A stretch of DNA of 64,000 nucleotides from Streptomyces violaceoruber (GCF_033406955.1 NZ_CP137734.1:4340001-4404000); one strand, 5' to 3'. Shown: positions 25,666-34,320, counted from the first letter of the stretch. Notes: generated by a model from the letters alone, not told the origin. A program made the numbers and translations.

Positions 25666-27336
25666 TTACAGGCCCAGCCACACCGTCGTGTCCGGGCCCA
25701 GCCGGCCGTCCTCCAGGGGCGCGCTGCTGAGCAGCACCTCGCCGGCCGGCAGGTCCACCGCCGTGCCGGAGAGGTTGGTGACGCAGCGCCAGCCGTCCGA
25801 GCGGTCGAACCGCAGCACCCCCGCCGGTACGTCGTCCGACCAGGTCAGCGACTCGCCGGCGAGCAGCTTGCGGCGCAGGCGCAGCGCCGTGCGGTACAGC
25901 TCCAGCGTCGAGCCCGCCACCCCGTCCTGGGCCTGGACGGCGTACGCTGCGAAGTCCGGCGGCTGCGGCAGCCACGCCCCGCCCGCGCCGAAGCCGTACG
26001 AGGGCCCTTCCGTCGTCCAGGGCAGCGGCACCCGGCAGCCGTCGCGGCCCTTGCGGACGTGGCCGGTCTGCTCCCAGATCGGGTCCTGGAGTACCTCGGT
26101 GGGCAGGCCGGCCACCTCGGGCAGACCCAGCTCCTCGCCCTGGTAGAGGTACGCCGAGCCGGGCAGCGCCAGCATCAGCAGCGTCGCCGCGCGGGCCCGG
26201 CGCAGCCCGGCCGCCGGGTCGACGGCGGGCGCCCGGCCGCCGGACAGCAGCCAGGCGTCGGTGTCGGTGTCCGGCGACAGGACCAGGCGGGTGGCGTGCC
26301 GGACGACGTCGTGGTTGGAGAGCACCCAGGTCGCCGAGGCACCGGCGGCCCGCGCGTCGGCCAGTGAGCCGGTGATGACCTCGCGCAGCTCGGCGGCGTC
26401 CCAGCCGGTCTGGAGGTACTCGAAGTTGAAGGCCTGGCCGAGTTCGTCCGGGCGGGCGTACAGCACGCGCCGGGGGCCCGGGACCCAGGCCTCGGCGACG
26501 GCCGTGCGGGGCGGGGTGTAGGCGTCGAGGATCTTGCGCCAGTCGCGGTAGACCTCGTGGACGTCGTCGCGGTCGTAGAAGGGGTGGGTGCCGGGCGCGA
26601 ACTGCGCGAGGGCCGCCTCGCCGCTCAGCTCGGGGGCGCCGAGGTCGCGCAGCGGCTCGGTCAGGTCCTTGACCAGCGCGTGCGCGACGTCGACCCGGAA
26701 GCCGTCGACGCCCCGGTCGCACCAGAACTTCAGCGTGGTGCGGAAGTCGGCGCGGACCTGCTCGTTCTCCCAGTTCAGGTCGGGCTGCTGGGGCGCGAAC
26801 AGGTGCAGGTACCACTGCCCGTCGGGCACCCGCTGCCAGGCGCTGCCGCCGAAGACGGACTGCCAGTCGGTGGGCGGGAGTTCGCCGTGCGCGCCGCGGC
26901 CGTCGCGGAAGACGTACCGGTCGCGGGCGGCCGACCCGGGACCGGCGGCCAGCGCCTCCCGGAACCAGGCGTGGCGGTGCGAGGTGTGGTTGGGCACCAG
27001 GTCGACGATCACCTTCAGGCCCAGCCGGTGGGCCTCGGCGGCCAGCTCGTCGAAGTCGTCCAGCGTGCCCAGGCGCGGGTCGACGTCGCGGTAGTCGTCG
27101 ACGTCGTAGCCGCCGTCGGCGAGTTCGGAGGGGTAGAAGGGGCTGAGCCACAGGGCGTCGACGCCGAGGGCGGCCAGGTGGGTCAGGCGCTGGGTGACGC
27201 CGCGCAGGTCGCCGAGCCCGTCGCCGTCGGCGTCGGCGAAGCTGCGGGGATAGACCTGGTAGATGACGGCCTGCCGCCACCAGTTGGGATCCTTGGACGA
27301 CAGGTCGGGGGTGCTGGCGGTGCTGCGTACGGTCAC
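25666..27336 (-). CDS. GH13 alpha-glucosidase
   Basis: Cytoplasmic alpha-amylase-family enzyme of 556 aa, splitting alpha-1,4/1,6-linked glucose oligomers such as maltose or isomaltose. Conserved regions are present: DLVPNHTS, GFRVDVAHAL (nucleophile Asp), AVAEAWV (acid Glu) and LSNHDVVRH (third Asp). No signal peptide, and no sugar ABC transporter or regulator is adjacent. GTG 27336 has a GAAGGAGG site. Upstream, GGTACGTC is repeated at 27362 and 27389. Confidence 0.94.
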   Translation of the reverse strand: MTVRSTASTPDLSSKDPNWWRQAVIYQVYPRSFADADGDGLGDLRGVTQRLTHLAALGVDALWLSPFYPSELADGGYDVDDYRDVDPRLGTLDDFDELAAEAHRLGLKVIVDLVPNHTSHRHAWFREALAAGPGSAARDRYVFRDGRGAHGELPPTDWQSVFGGSAWQRVPDGQWYLHLFAPQQPDLNWENEQVRADFRTTLKFWCDRGVDGFRVDVAHALVKDLTEPLRDLGAPELSGEAALAQFAPGTHPFYDRDDVHEVYRDWRKILDAYTPPRTAVAEAWVPGPRRVLYARPDELGQAFNFEYLQTGWDAAELREVITGSLADARAAGASATWVLSNHDVVRHATRLVLSPDTDTDAWLLSGGRAPAVDPAAGLRRARAATLLMLALPGSAYLYQGEELGLPEVAGLPTEVLQDPIWEQTGHVRKGRDGCRVPLPWTTEGPSYGFGAGGAWLPQPPDFAAYAVQAQDGVAGSTLELYRTALRLRRKLLAGESLTWSDDVPAGVLRFDRSDGWRCVTNLSGTAVDLPAGEVLLSSAPLEDGRLGPDTTVWLGL

Positions 27337-27361
27337 GCGGCCTCCTTCGAGATGCCGAGTC

Positions 27362-27396
27362 GGTACGTCGGACGACACGAACCGGTCTGGTACGTC
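27362..27396 (-). promoter_or_regulatory. Direct repeat GGTACGTC upstream of GH13 gene
   Basis: GGTACGTC occurs at 27362-27369 and 27389-27396 (27-bp period, same face of the helix), 26-60 bases before the GTG start. It may be an activator or repressor site. Confidence 0.35.
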
Positions 27397-27446
27397 TGTC
27401 CAGATCACCCGAAAAGGGAACCCGTGCGCCCGCGACGCGCCGGTGG

Positions 27447-28427
27447 CTACGCTCCCGTGCGCTCGACCGTGCCCAGGTACAGCTCCACGTACCGGGTCAC
27501 GTCCACGTCCAACGCCACGTCCACCAGGGGCTGTTCGCGCATGCCGTCGTGCAGTTCGGACTCGCCGACGCGCAGCCGCCGGTCGACCAGGGTCTGGCCG
27601 CGGGACGGCCCGGGGGCCAGGGACACCTCGACGGGCAGCCGGTGCGTGGTCAGGCCCGCCGGGTCGATCACCGCGCAGACCGCGCCCGCGTCGCCGAGCC
27701 CGCCGCCGGGGTCCGCGGCGTCGGTGGCCGGGCCCCGGTGGGCGAGCAGTTCCCCGGCGAGCCGGGTGCCGGGCTCGGCGCTCGCGCGCAGCCGCCGTAC
27801 GTCGGTGCCGGGCACGATCACCCGCTCGAACACGTCGAGGCCGTACATGGTGATCGGCACCCCGGCGGTGAGCAGGATCGCGGCGGCCTCCGGGTCGTGC
27901 CACACGTTGAACTCGGCGACCGGCGTCGCGTTCCCGGTGGCCACCGCGCCGCCCATGAACACGATCCGCTCGATGTTGCCGGTGACCTCCGGGTGGGTGC
28001 GCAGCAGCAGCGCGATGTTGGTCAGCGGCGCGGTGGGGATCAGGGTGACCGGCCGCGGGGAGGCGAGGATCTCCCGGCGCAGCAGTGTCACCGCGTCCAC
28101 GTCGGCGGGGGCGCGGGTGGGCGCGGGCAGCCCGAGGTCGCCCATGCCGTCGGCCCCGTGCACGTGCCGCGCGGTGCGCACGCCCTCGATCAGCGGCCGC
28201 TCGGCACCCCGGGCGACGGGGACGTCCGGGGCACCGGCCCGCTCCAGCACCGTCAGCGTGTTCCGGACGACCCCCGCCACGTCCGTGTTCCCGGCCACGC
28301 AGGTCACCGCGCGCAGGTCGAGGCGCGGGTGCCGGACCGCCAGCAGCAGGGCCAGGGCGTCGTCGATGCCGGTGTCGCAGTCGATGATCACCGGAATGGG
28401 CTGCTGCTGCTCGGAGACGGTGCGCAC
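27447..28427 (-). CDS. Nucleoside hydrolase
   Basis: Enzyme of 326 aa that hydrolyses ribonucleosides to base and ribose in purine/pyrimidine salvage. The calcium-binding signature IIDCDTGIDDALALLLA lies near residue 15, with FMGGA, EFNVWHDPEAA and YGLDVFE completing the active site. GTG 28427 follows an AAGGAG site; longer in-frame starts add a basic unconserved extension. It sits between the thrS paralogue and the GH13 gene on the same strand with gaps of about 110-150 bases, so co-transcription is possible but not certain. Confidence 0.94.
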   Translation of the reverse strand: MRTVSEQQQPIPVIIDCDTGIDDALALLLAVRHPRLDLRAVTCVAGNTDVAGVVRNTLTVLERAGAPDVPVARGAERPLIEGVRTARHVHGADGMGDLGLPAPTRAPADVDAVTLLRREILASPRPVTLIPTAPLTNIALLLRTHPEVTGNIERIVFMGGAVATGNATPVAEFNVWHDPEAAAILLTAGVPITMYGLDVFERVIVPGTDVRRLRASAEPGTRLAGELLAHRGPATDAADPGGGLGDAGAVCAVIDPAGLTTHRLPVEVSLAPGPSRGQTLVDRRLRVGESELHDGMREQPLVDVALDVDVTRYVELYLGTVERTGA

Positions 28428-28575
28428 GGCCGGGGGCTCCTTGTTGCTTCGCGGGGACGCCGATGCCGGTGACCCTACGCGGGCCCGGCCGGGTCCCCGC
28501 AGCCCGGCACCACGACGGCGCCGTCCCGCCCGGCGCGGACCGCCGGGTTCGCGGCCCCGCACCGGGCGGGCGGGC

Positions 28576-29829
28576 TCAGTCGGACGGCCACAGCTCGGGG
28601 CCGCGTGCCTCGACGCGGTCGGTGATGCGGTGCAGAAGCTCGGTGCCGGACAGCTGTCCGGGCCGGCGGCCGTCGCGCAGGCGTACGTCGACGAGGTCGC
28701 CGTCCTGCGCCTCCCGGACGCCGATCACCGCCTGGTACGGCACCTTCCGCGCCGCCCGGACCCGGGCCCCGAGGCTGCCGCGCTCCGGGTCGGCGACCTC
28801 GGCCCGCAGGCCCAGGTCGGTGGCCTGCCGCACAAGGGCGTACGCCGCCTCCCGCTGCGCCCCGGCCACCGGCAGCACCACCAGCTGCACCGGGGCCAGC
28901 CACGCCGGGAACGCGCCGCCGTGCGCCTCGATCAGGTGGGCGACCGCTCGCTCCACGCTGCCGATGACGCTGCGGTGCACCATGACCGGGCGGTGCCTGG
29001 CGCCGTCGGGGCCGAGGTAGCGCAGGCCGAAGCGTTCGGGCTGGTGGAAGTCGATCTGGACGGTGGACAAGGTGGACTCGCGTCCGGCCGCGTCCTCGAT
29101 CTGCACGTCGATCTTCGGGCCGTAGAAGGCCGCCTCGCCCTCCACCGCCTCGTACGGCAGTCCGTCCAGGGCCTCTTCGAGCAGCGCGGTGGCCCGCCGC
29201 CACAGCTCCGGGTCGGCGACGTACTTGCCGCCGGGGCCCGGCAGGGACAGGCGGTGGCGGGCGGCCCGGATGCCGAGGTCGGCGTGGGCGCGGCGGATGA
29301 GGCCGAGGGCGGCGCGGGCCTCGGCGGCGGCCTGGTCCGGGGTGCAGAAGATGTGCGCGTCGTTGAGGTGGATGGCCCGCACGCGGGACAGTCCGCCCAG
29401 GACGCCGGAGGGCTCGGAGCGGTACATGGCGCCCAGCTCGGCGATGCGCAGGGGCAGTTCGCGGTAGCTGCGGGCGCGGGAGCGGTAGACCAGGGCGTGG
29501 TGCGGGCACAGGCTCGGGCGCAGTACGACCTCCTCGGCGCCCAGCTCCATCGGCGGGAACATGTCGTCGCGGTAGTGCTCCCAGTGTCCGGAGATCTCGT
29601 ACAGCTCGCGTTTGCCGAGGACGGGGGAGTAGACGTGCCGGTAGCCGGCCCGGCGCTCCGCCTCGCGGACGTACTCCTCCAGGGTGTGGCGCACGACCGC
29701 GCCGTCGGGCAGCCAGTACGGCAGGCCCGCGCCCATGAGGGGGTCGGTGTCGAACAGCGCCAGTTCGCGGCCCAGCCGCCGGTGGTCGTGGTCCCGGTCG
29801 TGGTTCCGGGCGTGGTTCCGGTCGTGCAC
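28576..29829 (-). CDS. thrS: Short threonyl-tRNA synthetase paralogue
   Basis: Class II synthetase-like protein of 417 aa, lacking the TGS and editing domains of full-length ThrRS (about 640 aa). Catalytic and anticodon-binding domains remain. Zinc ligands appear intact: Cys in RPSLCPHHALVY, His in LNDAHIFCT and His in MVHRSVIGS; motif 2 lies around MYRSEPSGVLGGLSRVRAI, where the usual LHGL is LGGL. The N-terminus is His/Asp/Arg-rich (VHDRNHARNHDRDHDHRRLG). Start GTG 29829 has a GAGGGAGA site. Such paralogues in actinobacteria can be a second ThrRS, for example insensitive to inhibitors. A small leader ORF and hairpin lie upstream. Confidence 0.9.
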   Translation of the reverse strand: MHDRNHARNHDRDHDHRRLGRELALFDTDPLMGAGLPYWLPDGAVVRHTLEEYVREAERRAGYRHVYSPVLGKRELYEISGHWEHYRDDMFPPMELGAEEVVLRPSLCPHHALVYRSRARSYRELPLRIAELGAMYRSEPSGVLGGLSRVRAIHLNDAHIFCTPDQAAAEARAALGLIRRAHADLGIRAARHRLSLPGPGGKYVADPELWRRATALLEEALDGLPYEAVEGEAAFYGPKIDVQIEDAAGRESTLSTVQIDFHQPERFGLRYLGPDGARHRPVMVHRSVIGSVERAVAHLIEAHGGAFPAWLAPVQLVVLPVAGAQREAAYALVRQATDLGLRAEVADPERGSLGARVRAARKVPYQAVIGVREAQDGDLVDVRLRDGRRPGQLSGTELLHRITDRVEARGPELWPSD

Positions 29830-29873
29830 GGTGGTCTCCCTCGGAACGGTCCACGGGACGAGCACCACGTGAC

Positions 29874-29903
29874 GAAGCCCCGGGGCGCTCGCCCCGGGGC
29901 TTC
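29874..29903 (-). terminator. Hairpin between M24 peptidase and thrS paralogue (terminator or attenuator)
   Basis: A perfect 13-bp stem (GAAGCCCCGGGGC / GCCCCGGGGCTTC) with a 4-base loop lies between the M24 gene and the thrS paralogue, 45 bases before the latter's start. It could simply end the M24 transcript, or it could be the terminator arm of an attenuator controlled by the leader ORF at 29921-29977. Confidence 0.75.
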
Positions 29904-29920
29904 GGACTTCTGGTCAGCAG

Positions 29921-29977
29921 TCAGCGCGCCGGGACGAACCCCGGCGTCGTCTCCAAGAACGGACGGACGCGCTTCAT
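29921..29977 (-). CDS. Putative 18-aa leader peptide upstream of thrS paralogue
   Basis: An ATG 29977 to TGA frame encodes MKRVRPFLETTPGFVPAR, with two adjacent Thr codons. The codons after them (CCGGGGTTCG) can pair with the left arm of the downstream hairpin (CGAAGCCCCGG, one bulge), which would block that hairpin. This resembles ribosome-mediated attenuation of a threonine-linked gene. There is no Shine-Dalgarno site; a TACCGT hexamer ten bases upstream could give a leaderless mRNA. Only two control codons make it weak. Confidence 0.35.
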   Translation of the reverse strand: MKRVRPFLETTPGFVPAR

Positions 29978-30042
29978 GGGGACGACGGTACTGCGGCGCC
30001 GGGCGCGGGCGCGAGCGGATTTCCCCGGCCCCGGCGAAGCCG

Positions 30043-31194
30043 TCAGCGTACGATCGCCAGCTCGTGCGAGGTGGTGTTGAGCCGTCGGCCCCCATCCTCC
30101 GTACAGGTCACGACGTCCTCGATGCGGACGCCGAAGCGGTCCGGGAGGTGGATGCCGGGCTCGAGGGAGAAGCACATGCCCGGTTCGAGGGGCTGCTCCT
30201 CGCCCTCCACCAGATAGGGCGGTTCGTGGGTGGTGACGCCGACGCCGTGGCCGGTGCGGCGCGCGCCGTGCCCGGCGTGCCCGGCCTCCTCGATCACCGC
30301 GCGGGCCGCCCGGTCGACCTCCTGGCAGGACACCCCGGGCCGCACCGCCCCGAAGGCCGCCCGCTGCGCGGCCCGGACGGTCTCGTGGACCCGCCGCTCC
30401 TCGTCCGTGGGCGCTCCGACGTGGACGGTGCGGGCGATGTCGAAGCCGTAGCCGTCCTTGAGGCCGCCGAAGTCCAGGACGACCATGTCCCCGTCCCCGA
30501 TGACCCGGTCACCGGGCCGGTGGTGCGGGTCGGCCGCGTGGGGTCCGGCGCCGACCACCGTGAAGTCGACGCGGCTGTGCCCGTGTGCGCGCAGCAGCCC
30601 GGCCAGGTCGGCGGCCAGCTCGCGCTCGCTGCGCCCGCCGAAACGCAGCCCGAGGACCTCCTCGTACGCGGTGTCCGCCGCCGCTGCCGCGGCCGTCAGC
30701 CGGGCCATCTCCTGCTCGTCCTTCACCGCGCGCCGCATGGGCAGTACGACGGACAGCGGCTGGTAGGTGGCCAGCGGCAGGGACGCCTGGAGGCAGAGCA
30801 GGTGCAGCGCCCAGGTCGCGTCGGAGACGGCGTACCGGCCGTGCGGGCGCAGCAGACCGGCCGCGGCGGCGTAGGCGTCCTGTCCCTCCCACCAGTCGGA
30901 GACCCGTACGGCGCCCGCGCCGGGGGACGCCTCGGCGGTCGGGCGGTCGAGCGCGGGCACCAGCAGCCGGGGCTGGGAGGTGGCGGTGAGGACGAGGAGG
31001 GTGAGGCGTTCGATGGGGGCGGTGGGCCGGTAGCCGCACAGCCACACCAGGTCGGGGCCGGGGGTGACCAGCACCCCGGCGAGCCCGAGGGCGGCGGCCT
31101 GGTACGCGGTGCGGTCCATGCGGGCCGCGTAGACCTCGTCCGTGAAGGCGCCGGGGGCGGCGTCACCCACGGCCTCAGACGTGTCCCGGCCCAC
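30043..31194 (-). CDS. M24 family Xaa-Pro dipeptidase/aminopeptidase
   Basis: Metallopeptidase of about 383 aa. An N-terminal creatinase-like domain (about 25-160) precedes a pita-bread catalytic domain (about 165-380) with all five metal ligands visible: VLDFGG (Asp), GFDIART (Asp), GHGVGVTTHEPP (His), SLEPGIHLP (Glu) and RIEDVVTC (Glu). It removes residues before proline. GTG 31194 overlaps the DUF6479 gene by 20 bases; a GTG at 31170 is equally possible. The overlap suggests translational coupling. Confidence 0.93.
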   Translation of the reverse strand: MGRDTSEAVGDAAPGAFTDEVYAARMDRTAYQAAALGLAGVLVTPGPDLVWLCGYRPTAPIERLTLLVLTATSQPRLLVPALDRPTAEASPGAGAVRVSDWWEGQDAYAAAAGLLRPHGRYAVSDATWALHLLCLQASLPLATYQPLSVVLPMRRAVKDEQEMARLTAAAAAADTAYEEVLGLRFGGRSERELAADLAGLLRAHGHSRVDFTVVGAGPHAADPHHRPGDRVIGDGDMVVLDFGGLKDGYGFDIARTVHVGAPTDEERRVHETVRAAQRAAFGAVRPGVSCQEVDRAARAVIEEAGHAGHGARRTGHGVGVTTHEPPYLVEGEEQPLEPGMCFSLEPGIHLPDRFGVRIEDVVTCTEDGGRRLNTTSHELAIVR

Positions 31195-31546
31195 CGCTGC
31201 CGAAGGCCCCGCTCGACCCCGGCAGCCAGCGGCGCCGCTTCTGGTCCTCGCCGCGGCGGCTGCCCGAGTGGTGCAGCTCGTAGGGCATGAGCCGCGGGCT
31301 CCCGTCGTTGTTCAGCGGGATCTCGTCGGGTTCGCGCATCTCGCGCTCCTCGTGGACGGCGCCGGTGTCCGGGAGGTGCGGCTGTTCGTCGGCGCGGGGG
31401 CGGTCCGGCTCCCGGTCCATGACCCGCATGCCGACGCGTACCGCCCAGACCAACGCCCCGGCGATCACCAGTCCGATGATGAAGACCACTGTCACTTTGG
31501 CTCCGCCCGAGGGCGCGGCCAGCAGTACATACATTGCCGTACTCAT
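31175..31546 (-). CDS. DUF6479 family membrane protein
   Basis: Small protein of 123 aa with one transmembrane helix (about residues 18-40, VTVVFIIGLVIAGALVWAV) and a hydrophilic C-terminal tail with EEREMREPDEIPLNNDGSPR, the hallmark of this Streptomyces family of unknown function. ATG 31546 follows TACATAAT by only 8-9 bases, so the promoter -10 is unusually near and the mRNA could be leaderless. It overlaps the M24 gene, suggesting one transcript. Confidence 0.85.
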   Translation of the reverse strand: MSTAMYVLLAAPSGGAKVTVVFIIGLVIAGALVWAVRVGMRVMDREPDRPRADEQPHLPDTGAVHEEREMREPDEIPLNNDGSPRLMPYELHHSGSRRGEDQKRRRWLPGSSGAFGSGGPGHV

Positions 31547-31624
31547 GTTCTGATTATGTACCCCCAAATGAGATAAAGCGCCTGATATGTCCCTGTCTAT
31601 GTCCCGGCCTGTGCCACTGCCCGG

Positions 31625-31664
31625 GTCCGTGCCTGTGTCCGCGCCCGTGTCCGTGCCTGTGTCC
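31625..31664. repeat. Imperfect low-complexity repeat GTCCGTGCCTGTGTCC
   Basis: GTCCGTGCCTGTGTCC occurs at 31625-31640 and 31649-31664 within a longer run of TGTCC/TGCC hexamers (about 31584-31665) in the divergent gap before the beta-helix gene. An inverted repeat CGCGCG-AA-CGCGCG follows at 31668-31681. No gene is seen here. Confidence 0.75.
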
Positions 31665-31785
31665 TGACGCGCGAACGCGCGATTGGGGCGGGCCGGTGGC
31701 TGGTACCCGGTCGGCACGGGGCGGTGCCGGCCGGCCTCGGGCCGCCGTCCGTCCCGCGCCGCGCCACCGGTGGAAGGAGCAGCCC

Positions 31786-33417
31786 ATGACCGCGCCGTTG
31801 ACGGCGGACGCCCATGAGTACGGCCTGGCCGGGGACGGCACCGCCGACGACCGGCCGGCCCTTCAGGAGCTGGTGGACGTGCTGGGCGACGCCACCGCCG
31901 AGGACGGGCGGCCGCGCACGGTGCGCGTGCCCGCCGGGCGGTACGTGATCCGGAACGAGCCGGTGCTCTGGCGCAGCGGCGTCTCGCTGATCGGTGCCGG
32001 ACGCGGCGCCACCTGCTTCGCGCTCTCCAACCCGGGCGCCCCCGCGCTGCCGGTGCCGCTCGCCTGGTTCACCACCGCGCAGCACGGCGCGGGACCGGAC
32101 CGCCACATCGCCGACGTCACCTTCGCCCACTTCGAGATCGACGGTCTGGGGGTGGCGACCGAGGAGTACGAGGTCCTGGCCAAGGGCCTGGGCCTGCAGT
32201 ACGTGCTGCGCGGGCGCTTCAGCGACCTGTACGTGCACGACACCGCCGCCACCGGCTTCGGGTGCGACTTCCTCCAGGACACGGTGGTGGAGGGGGTGCT
32301 GGCCGAGCGGTGCGGGCGGCAGGACCCCGGCGAGGAGATGGGTGGCGCGGGCATCGGGATCGGGGTCGGCGGGTGGGGGCCGGTCGAGCGGCTGGCGGTG
32401 ACCGACTGCACCGCACGCGGCAACGGCACCAACGGCATCTTCCTCGAACTCCAGCAGGACGACTGGGTCCCGCCCCGCGGCATCCGCATCACCGCCTGCC
32501 ACACCGAGGACAACCGCTACGGCATCTCCGACTGGGGCGCCGACGGCCTCCTGGTCACCGGCTGCTCGATGCTCGGCAACCACGTCGCCGGGTTCGACGT
32601 GTCGGCGCAGGGCACGACGAGTGTCGGCGGGCGCGGCGGCCTCGTCACCGGGTGCGTGATCGACGGCAACGCGGGGGACGGGATAGCGCTGGGCAACACC
32701 CCCGGGCCGTACGGCTTCCACGGCAACCGCGTCAGCAACAACGGGCGGTACGGCTACTGGGAGCACAACCTGGCCGGCGGCGACCAGGAGCCCGCCACGG
32801 ACATCGTCCTGGAGTCCAACGACATCCACGACAACGCGCTGGACGGGGTCCGCGTCGACGCCCCGCTGCACGAGCCCGCGATCGTCGGCAACCGGATCCG
32901 CGGCAACGGCCGTCGGGCCGCGGCCCGGACGGCAGGGGGCGGCGAGGGCGTCCGCTGCGGGCCGCTGTCGCTCACCGACGCGCGGGCCGACTGGCTCCCG
33001 GGCGGCCACCGCGGCAAGGAGCTGACGGTCGGCGGCGGACCCGGAGGGGCCGAGGTCACCGCCGTGGTCACCGACAACACCGCCACCCGGCTCACCCTCG
33101 CCCCCGTACGCCCCGGCGCCGGCACCGCCTGGCCCGACGGCACCCCCGCGCCCGGCACCGCCTACCGCCTCCCGGACTCCCCGGCCCCGCGCGCCGGTCT
33201 CACCGCCGCCGCTGCCGTGACCCACCCGTACGTGCAGGGCAACCGCGTCCGGGACGACGGGCACCCCCGCACCCAGATCCACGCCGTGTGGATCGCGGAC
33301 GAGGCCACCTGGACGGGCGGCCGGGTCTCCGGCAACGACTTCAGCGGCAACGGCTCGGCGTCGACCCGTTTCGACTCGGCGCCGACCGGCGGACGCTGGC
33401 GCGACAACGCGGGGTGA
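31786..33417 (+). CDS. Right-handed parallel beta-helix protein (pectate-lyase superfamily)
   Basis: Protein of 543 aa. It begins with the pectate_lyase_3-type signature EYGLAGDGTADDRPALQ and continues as a ladder of short beta-helix coils with repeated NRVSNNGRYGY, DGNAGDGIALGN and SNDIHDNALDGVRV units to residue 540. An insertion around 400-470 (about AARTAGGGEGVRCG to VTDNTATRLTLAPVR) looks like a separate beta domain. There is no signal peptide, unusual for polysaccharide-degrading enzymes of this fold. Start ATG 31786 has a GGAAGGAGC site. Substrate is unknown. Confidence 0.85.
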   Translation: MTAPLTADAHEYGLAGDGTADDRPALQELVDVLGDATAEDGRPRTVRVPAGRYVIRNEPVLWRSGVSLIGAGRGATCFALSNPGAPALPVPLAWFTTAQHGAGPDRHIADVTFAHFEIDGLGVATEEYEVLAKGLGLQYVLRGRFSDLYVHDTAATGFGCDFLQDTVVEGVLAERCGRQDPGEEMGGAGIGIGVGGWGPVERLAVTDCTARGNGTNGIFLELQQDDWVPPRGIRITACHTEDNRYGISDWGADGLLVTGCSMLGNHVAGFDVSAQGTTSVGGRGGLVTGCVIDGNAGDGIALGNTPGPYGFHGNRVSNNGRYGYWEHNLAGGDQEPATDIVLESNDIHDNALDGVRVDAPLHEPAIVGNRIRGNGRRAAARTAGGGEGVRCGPLSLTDARADWLPGGHRGKELTVGGGPGGAEVTAVVTDNTATRLTLAPVRPGAGTAWPDGTPAPGTAYRLPDSPAPRAGLTAAAAVTHPYVQGNRVRDDGHPRTQIHAVWIADEATWTGGRVSGNDFSGNGSASTRFDSAPTGGRWRDNAG

Positions 33418-33441
33418 CGCGGCGCCCTCGGCCGTCGGCCG

Positions 33442-34320
33442 TCAGGGTGCCCGCAGGGCGTCCACCGCGATCCGGGCCGCGGTGCCGATCACCGCATCCG
33501 CCGCCGGGAGTACGGCCGCCGTGTGGGCGGTGCGGGTGAAGACGGCCACGGCGTAGCGGCCGCCGTCGGGGTACTCGACGACGCCGACCTCGTTGCGCAG
33601 GGTGGGCAGGCTGCCGGTCTTGCCGGCCACGTGCACGTCGTCGAAGGGGAAGCCCGAGGCCAGGCGGTGCGGCCACACCTGAAGGCCCATGATCCGGCGC
33701 ATCGCGGCGCCGTACTCGGGCGGGCAGGCCTCGTCCCGCCACACCGCGCCGAGCAGGCGGGTCATGTCCCGCGGGGTGCTGTGGTTGGTACGGGCCGGGT
33801 CCAGGGCGCGCAGCCGGGTGATGACGTGCGGGTCGGTCAGCGCCCGCGCTCCGTCGGGCCCGGCGTCCTCGCGCATGGTGCCCAGCATCTCCCCGAAGCC
33901 GTACACCGCCCGCGTCCGGGTGAGGCCGAGCCGGGCCGCGGTGCGGTTGACGGCATCCAGGCCGACCCGGCGCAGCAGCAGGTCGGCGGCGGTGTTGTCG
34001 CTGACGGACATCATCAGGAACGCGGCGTCGCGCAGGGACAGCAGGACCGGGTCGAGCATGGCCGCGAGCCCGGTGGGCCCGGGCGTGCGGCCGGTCGGCG
34101 GGCACTCGATCCGCTCGGTGAGGTCCAGTTCCCCGGCCGCCGCCAGCTCGTGCAGCGTCACCAGCACGCACAGCTTGTGGACACTGGCCGTGCAGACCGG
34201 CTGGTCCGCCCCGGCCCCGACTTGCGCCCCCGAGTCGATGTCCACGGCGTGCAGCCACCCGGTGACCCCGGCATCGGCGAACGCGGCGTCCAGCCGGGCG
34301 GCGGTGACGGTGTCGCTCAT
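33442..34320 (-). CDS. Class A beta-lactamase-fold serine hydrolase without signal peptide
   Basis: Protein of 292 aa. SVHK (Ser46 to Lys49), SDN (107-109) and KTG (234-236) match the three active-site motifs of class A beta-lactamases. But the omega-loop ExxLN with the deacylating Glu166 is absent: the region reads RLRALDPARTNHSTPRDM. No signal peptide is present. It is therefore probably a cytoplasmic serine hydrolase or PBP-like protein, unlikely to be a classical resistance enzyme. Its ATG overlaps the stop of the repeat-rich frame upstream (ATGA). Convergent with the beta-helix gene. Confidence 0.85.
   Translation of the reverse strand: MSDTVTAARLDAAFADAGVTGWLHAVDIDSGAQVGAGADQPVCTASVHKLCVLVTLHELAAAGELDLTERIECPPTGRTPGPTGLAAMLDPVLLSLRDAAFLMMSVSDNTAADLLLRRVGLDAVNRTAARLGLTRTRAVYGFGEMLGTMREDAGPDGARALTDPHVITRLRALDPARTNHSTPRDMTRLLGAVWRDEACPPEYGAAMRRIMGLQVWPHRLASGFPFDDVHVAGKTGSLPTLRNEVGVVEYPDGGRYAVAVFTRTAHTAAVLPAADAVIGTAARIAVDALRAP

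Noticed and set aside
29868..29868. GTG at 29868 as the thrS start
   Set aside because: It adds 13 residues without a ribosome-binding site, whereas GTG 29829 has a GAGGGAGA site.
29830..30042. T-box or Zur operator upstream of the thrS paralogue
   Set aside because: No T-box core sequence and no TGAAAATGATTTTCA-like Zur box seen.
33442..34320. Calling this gene a class A beta-lactamase resistance enzyme
   Set aside because: The deacylation Glu region and signal peptide are missing.
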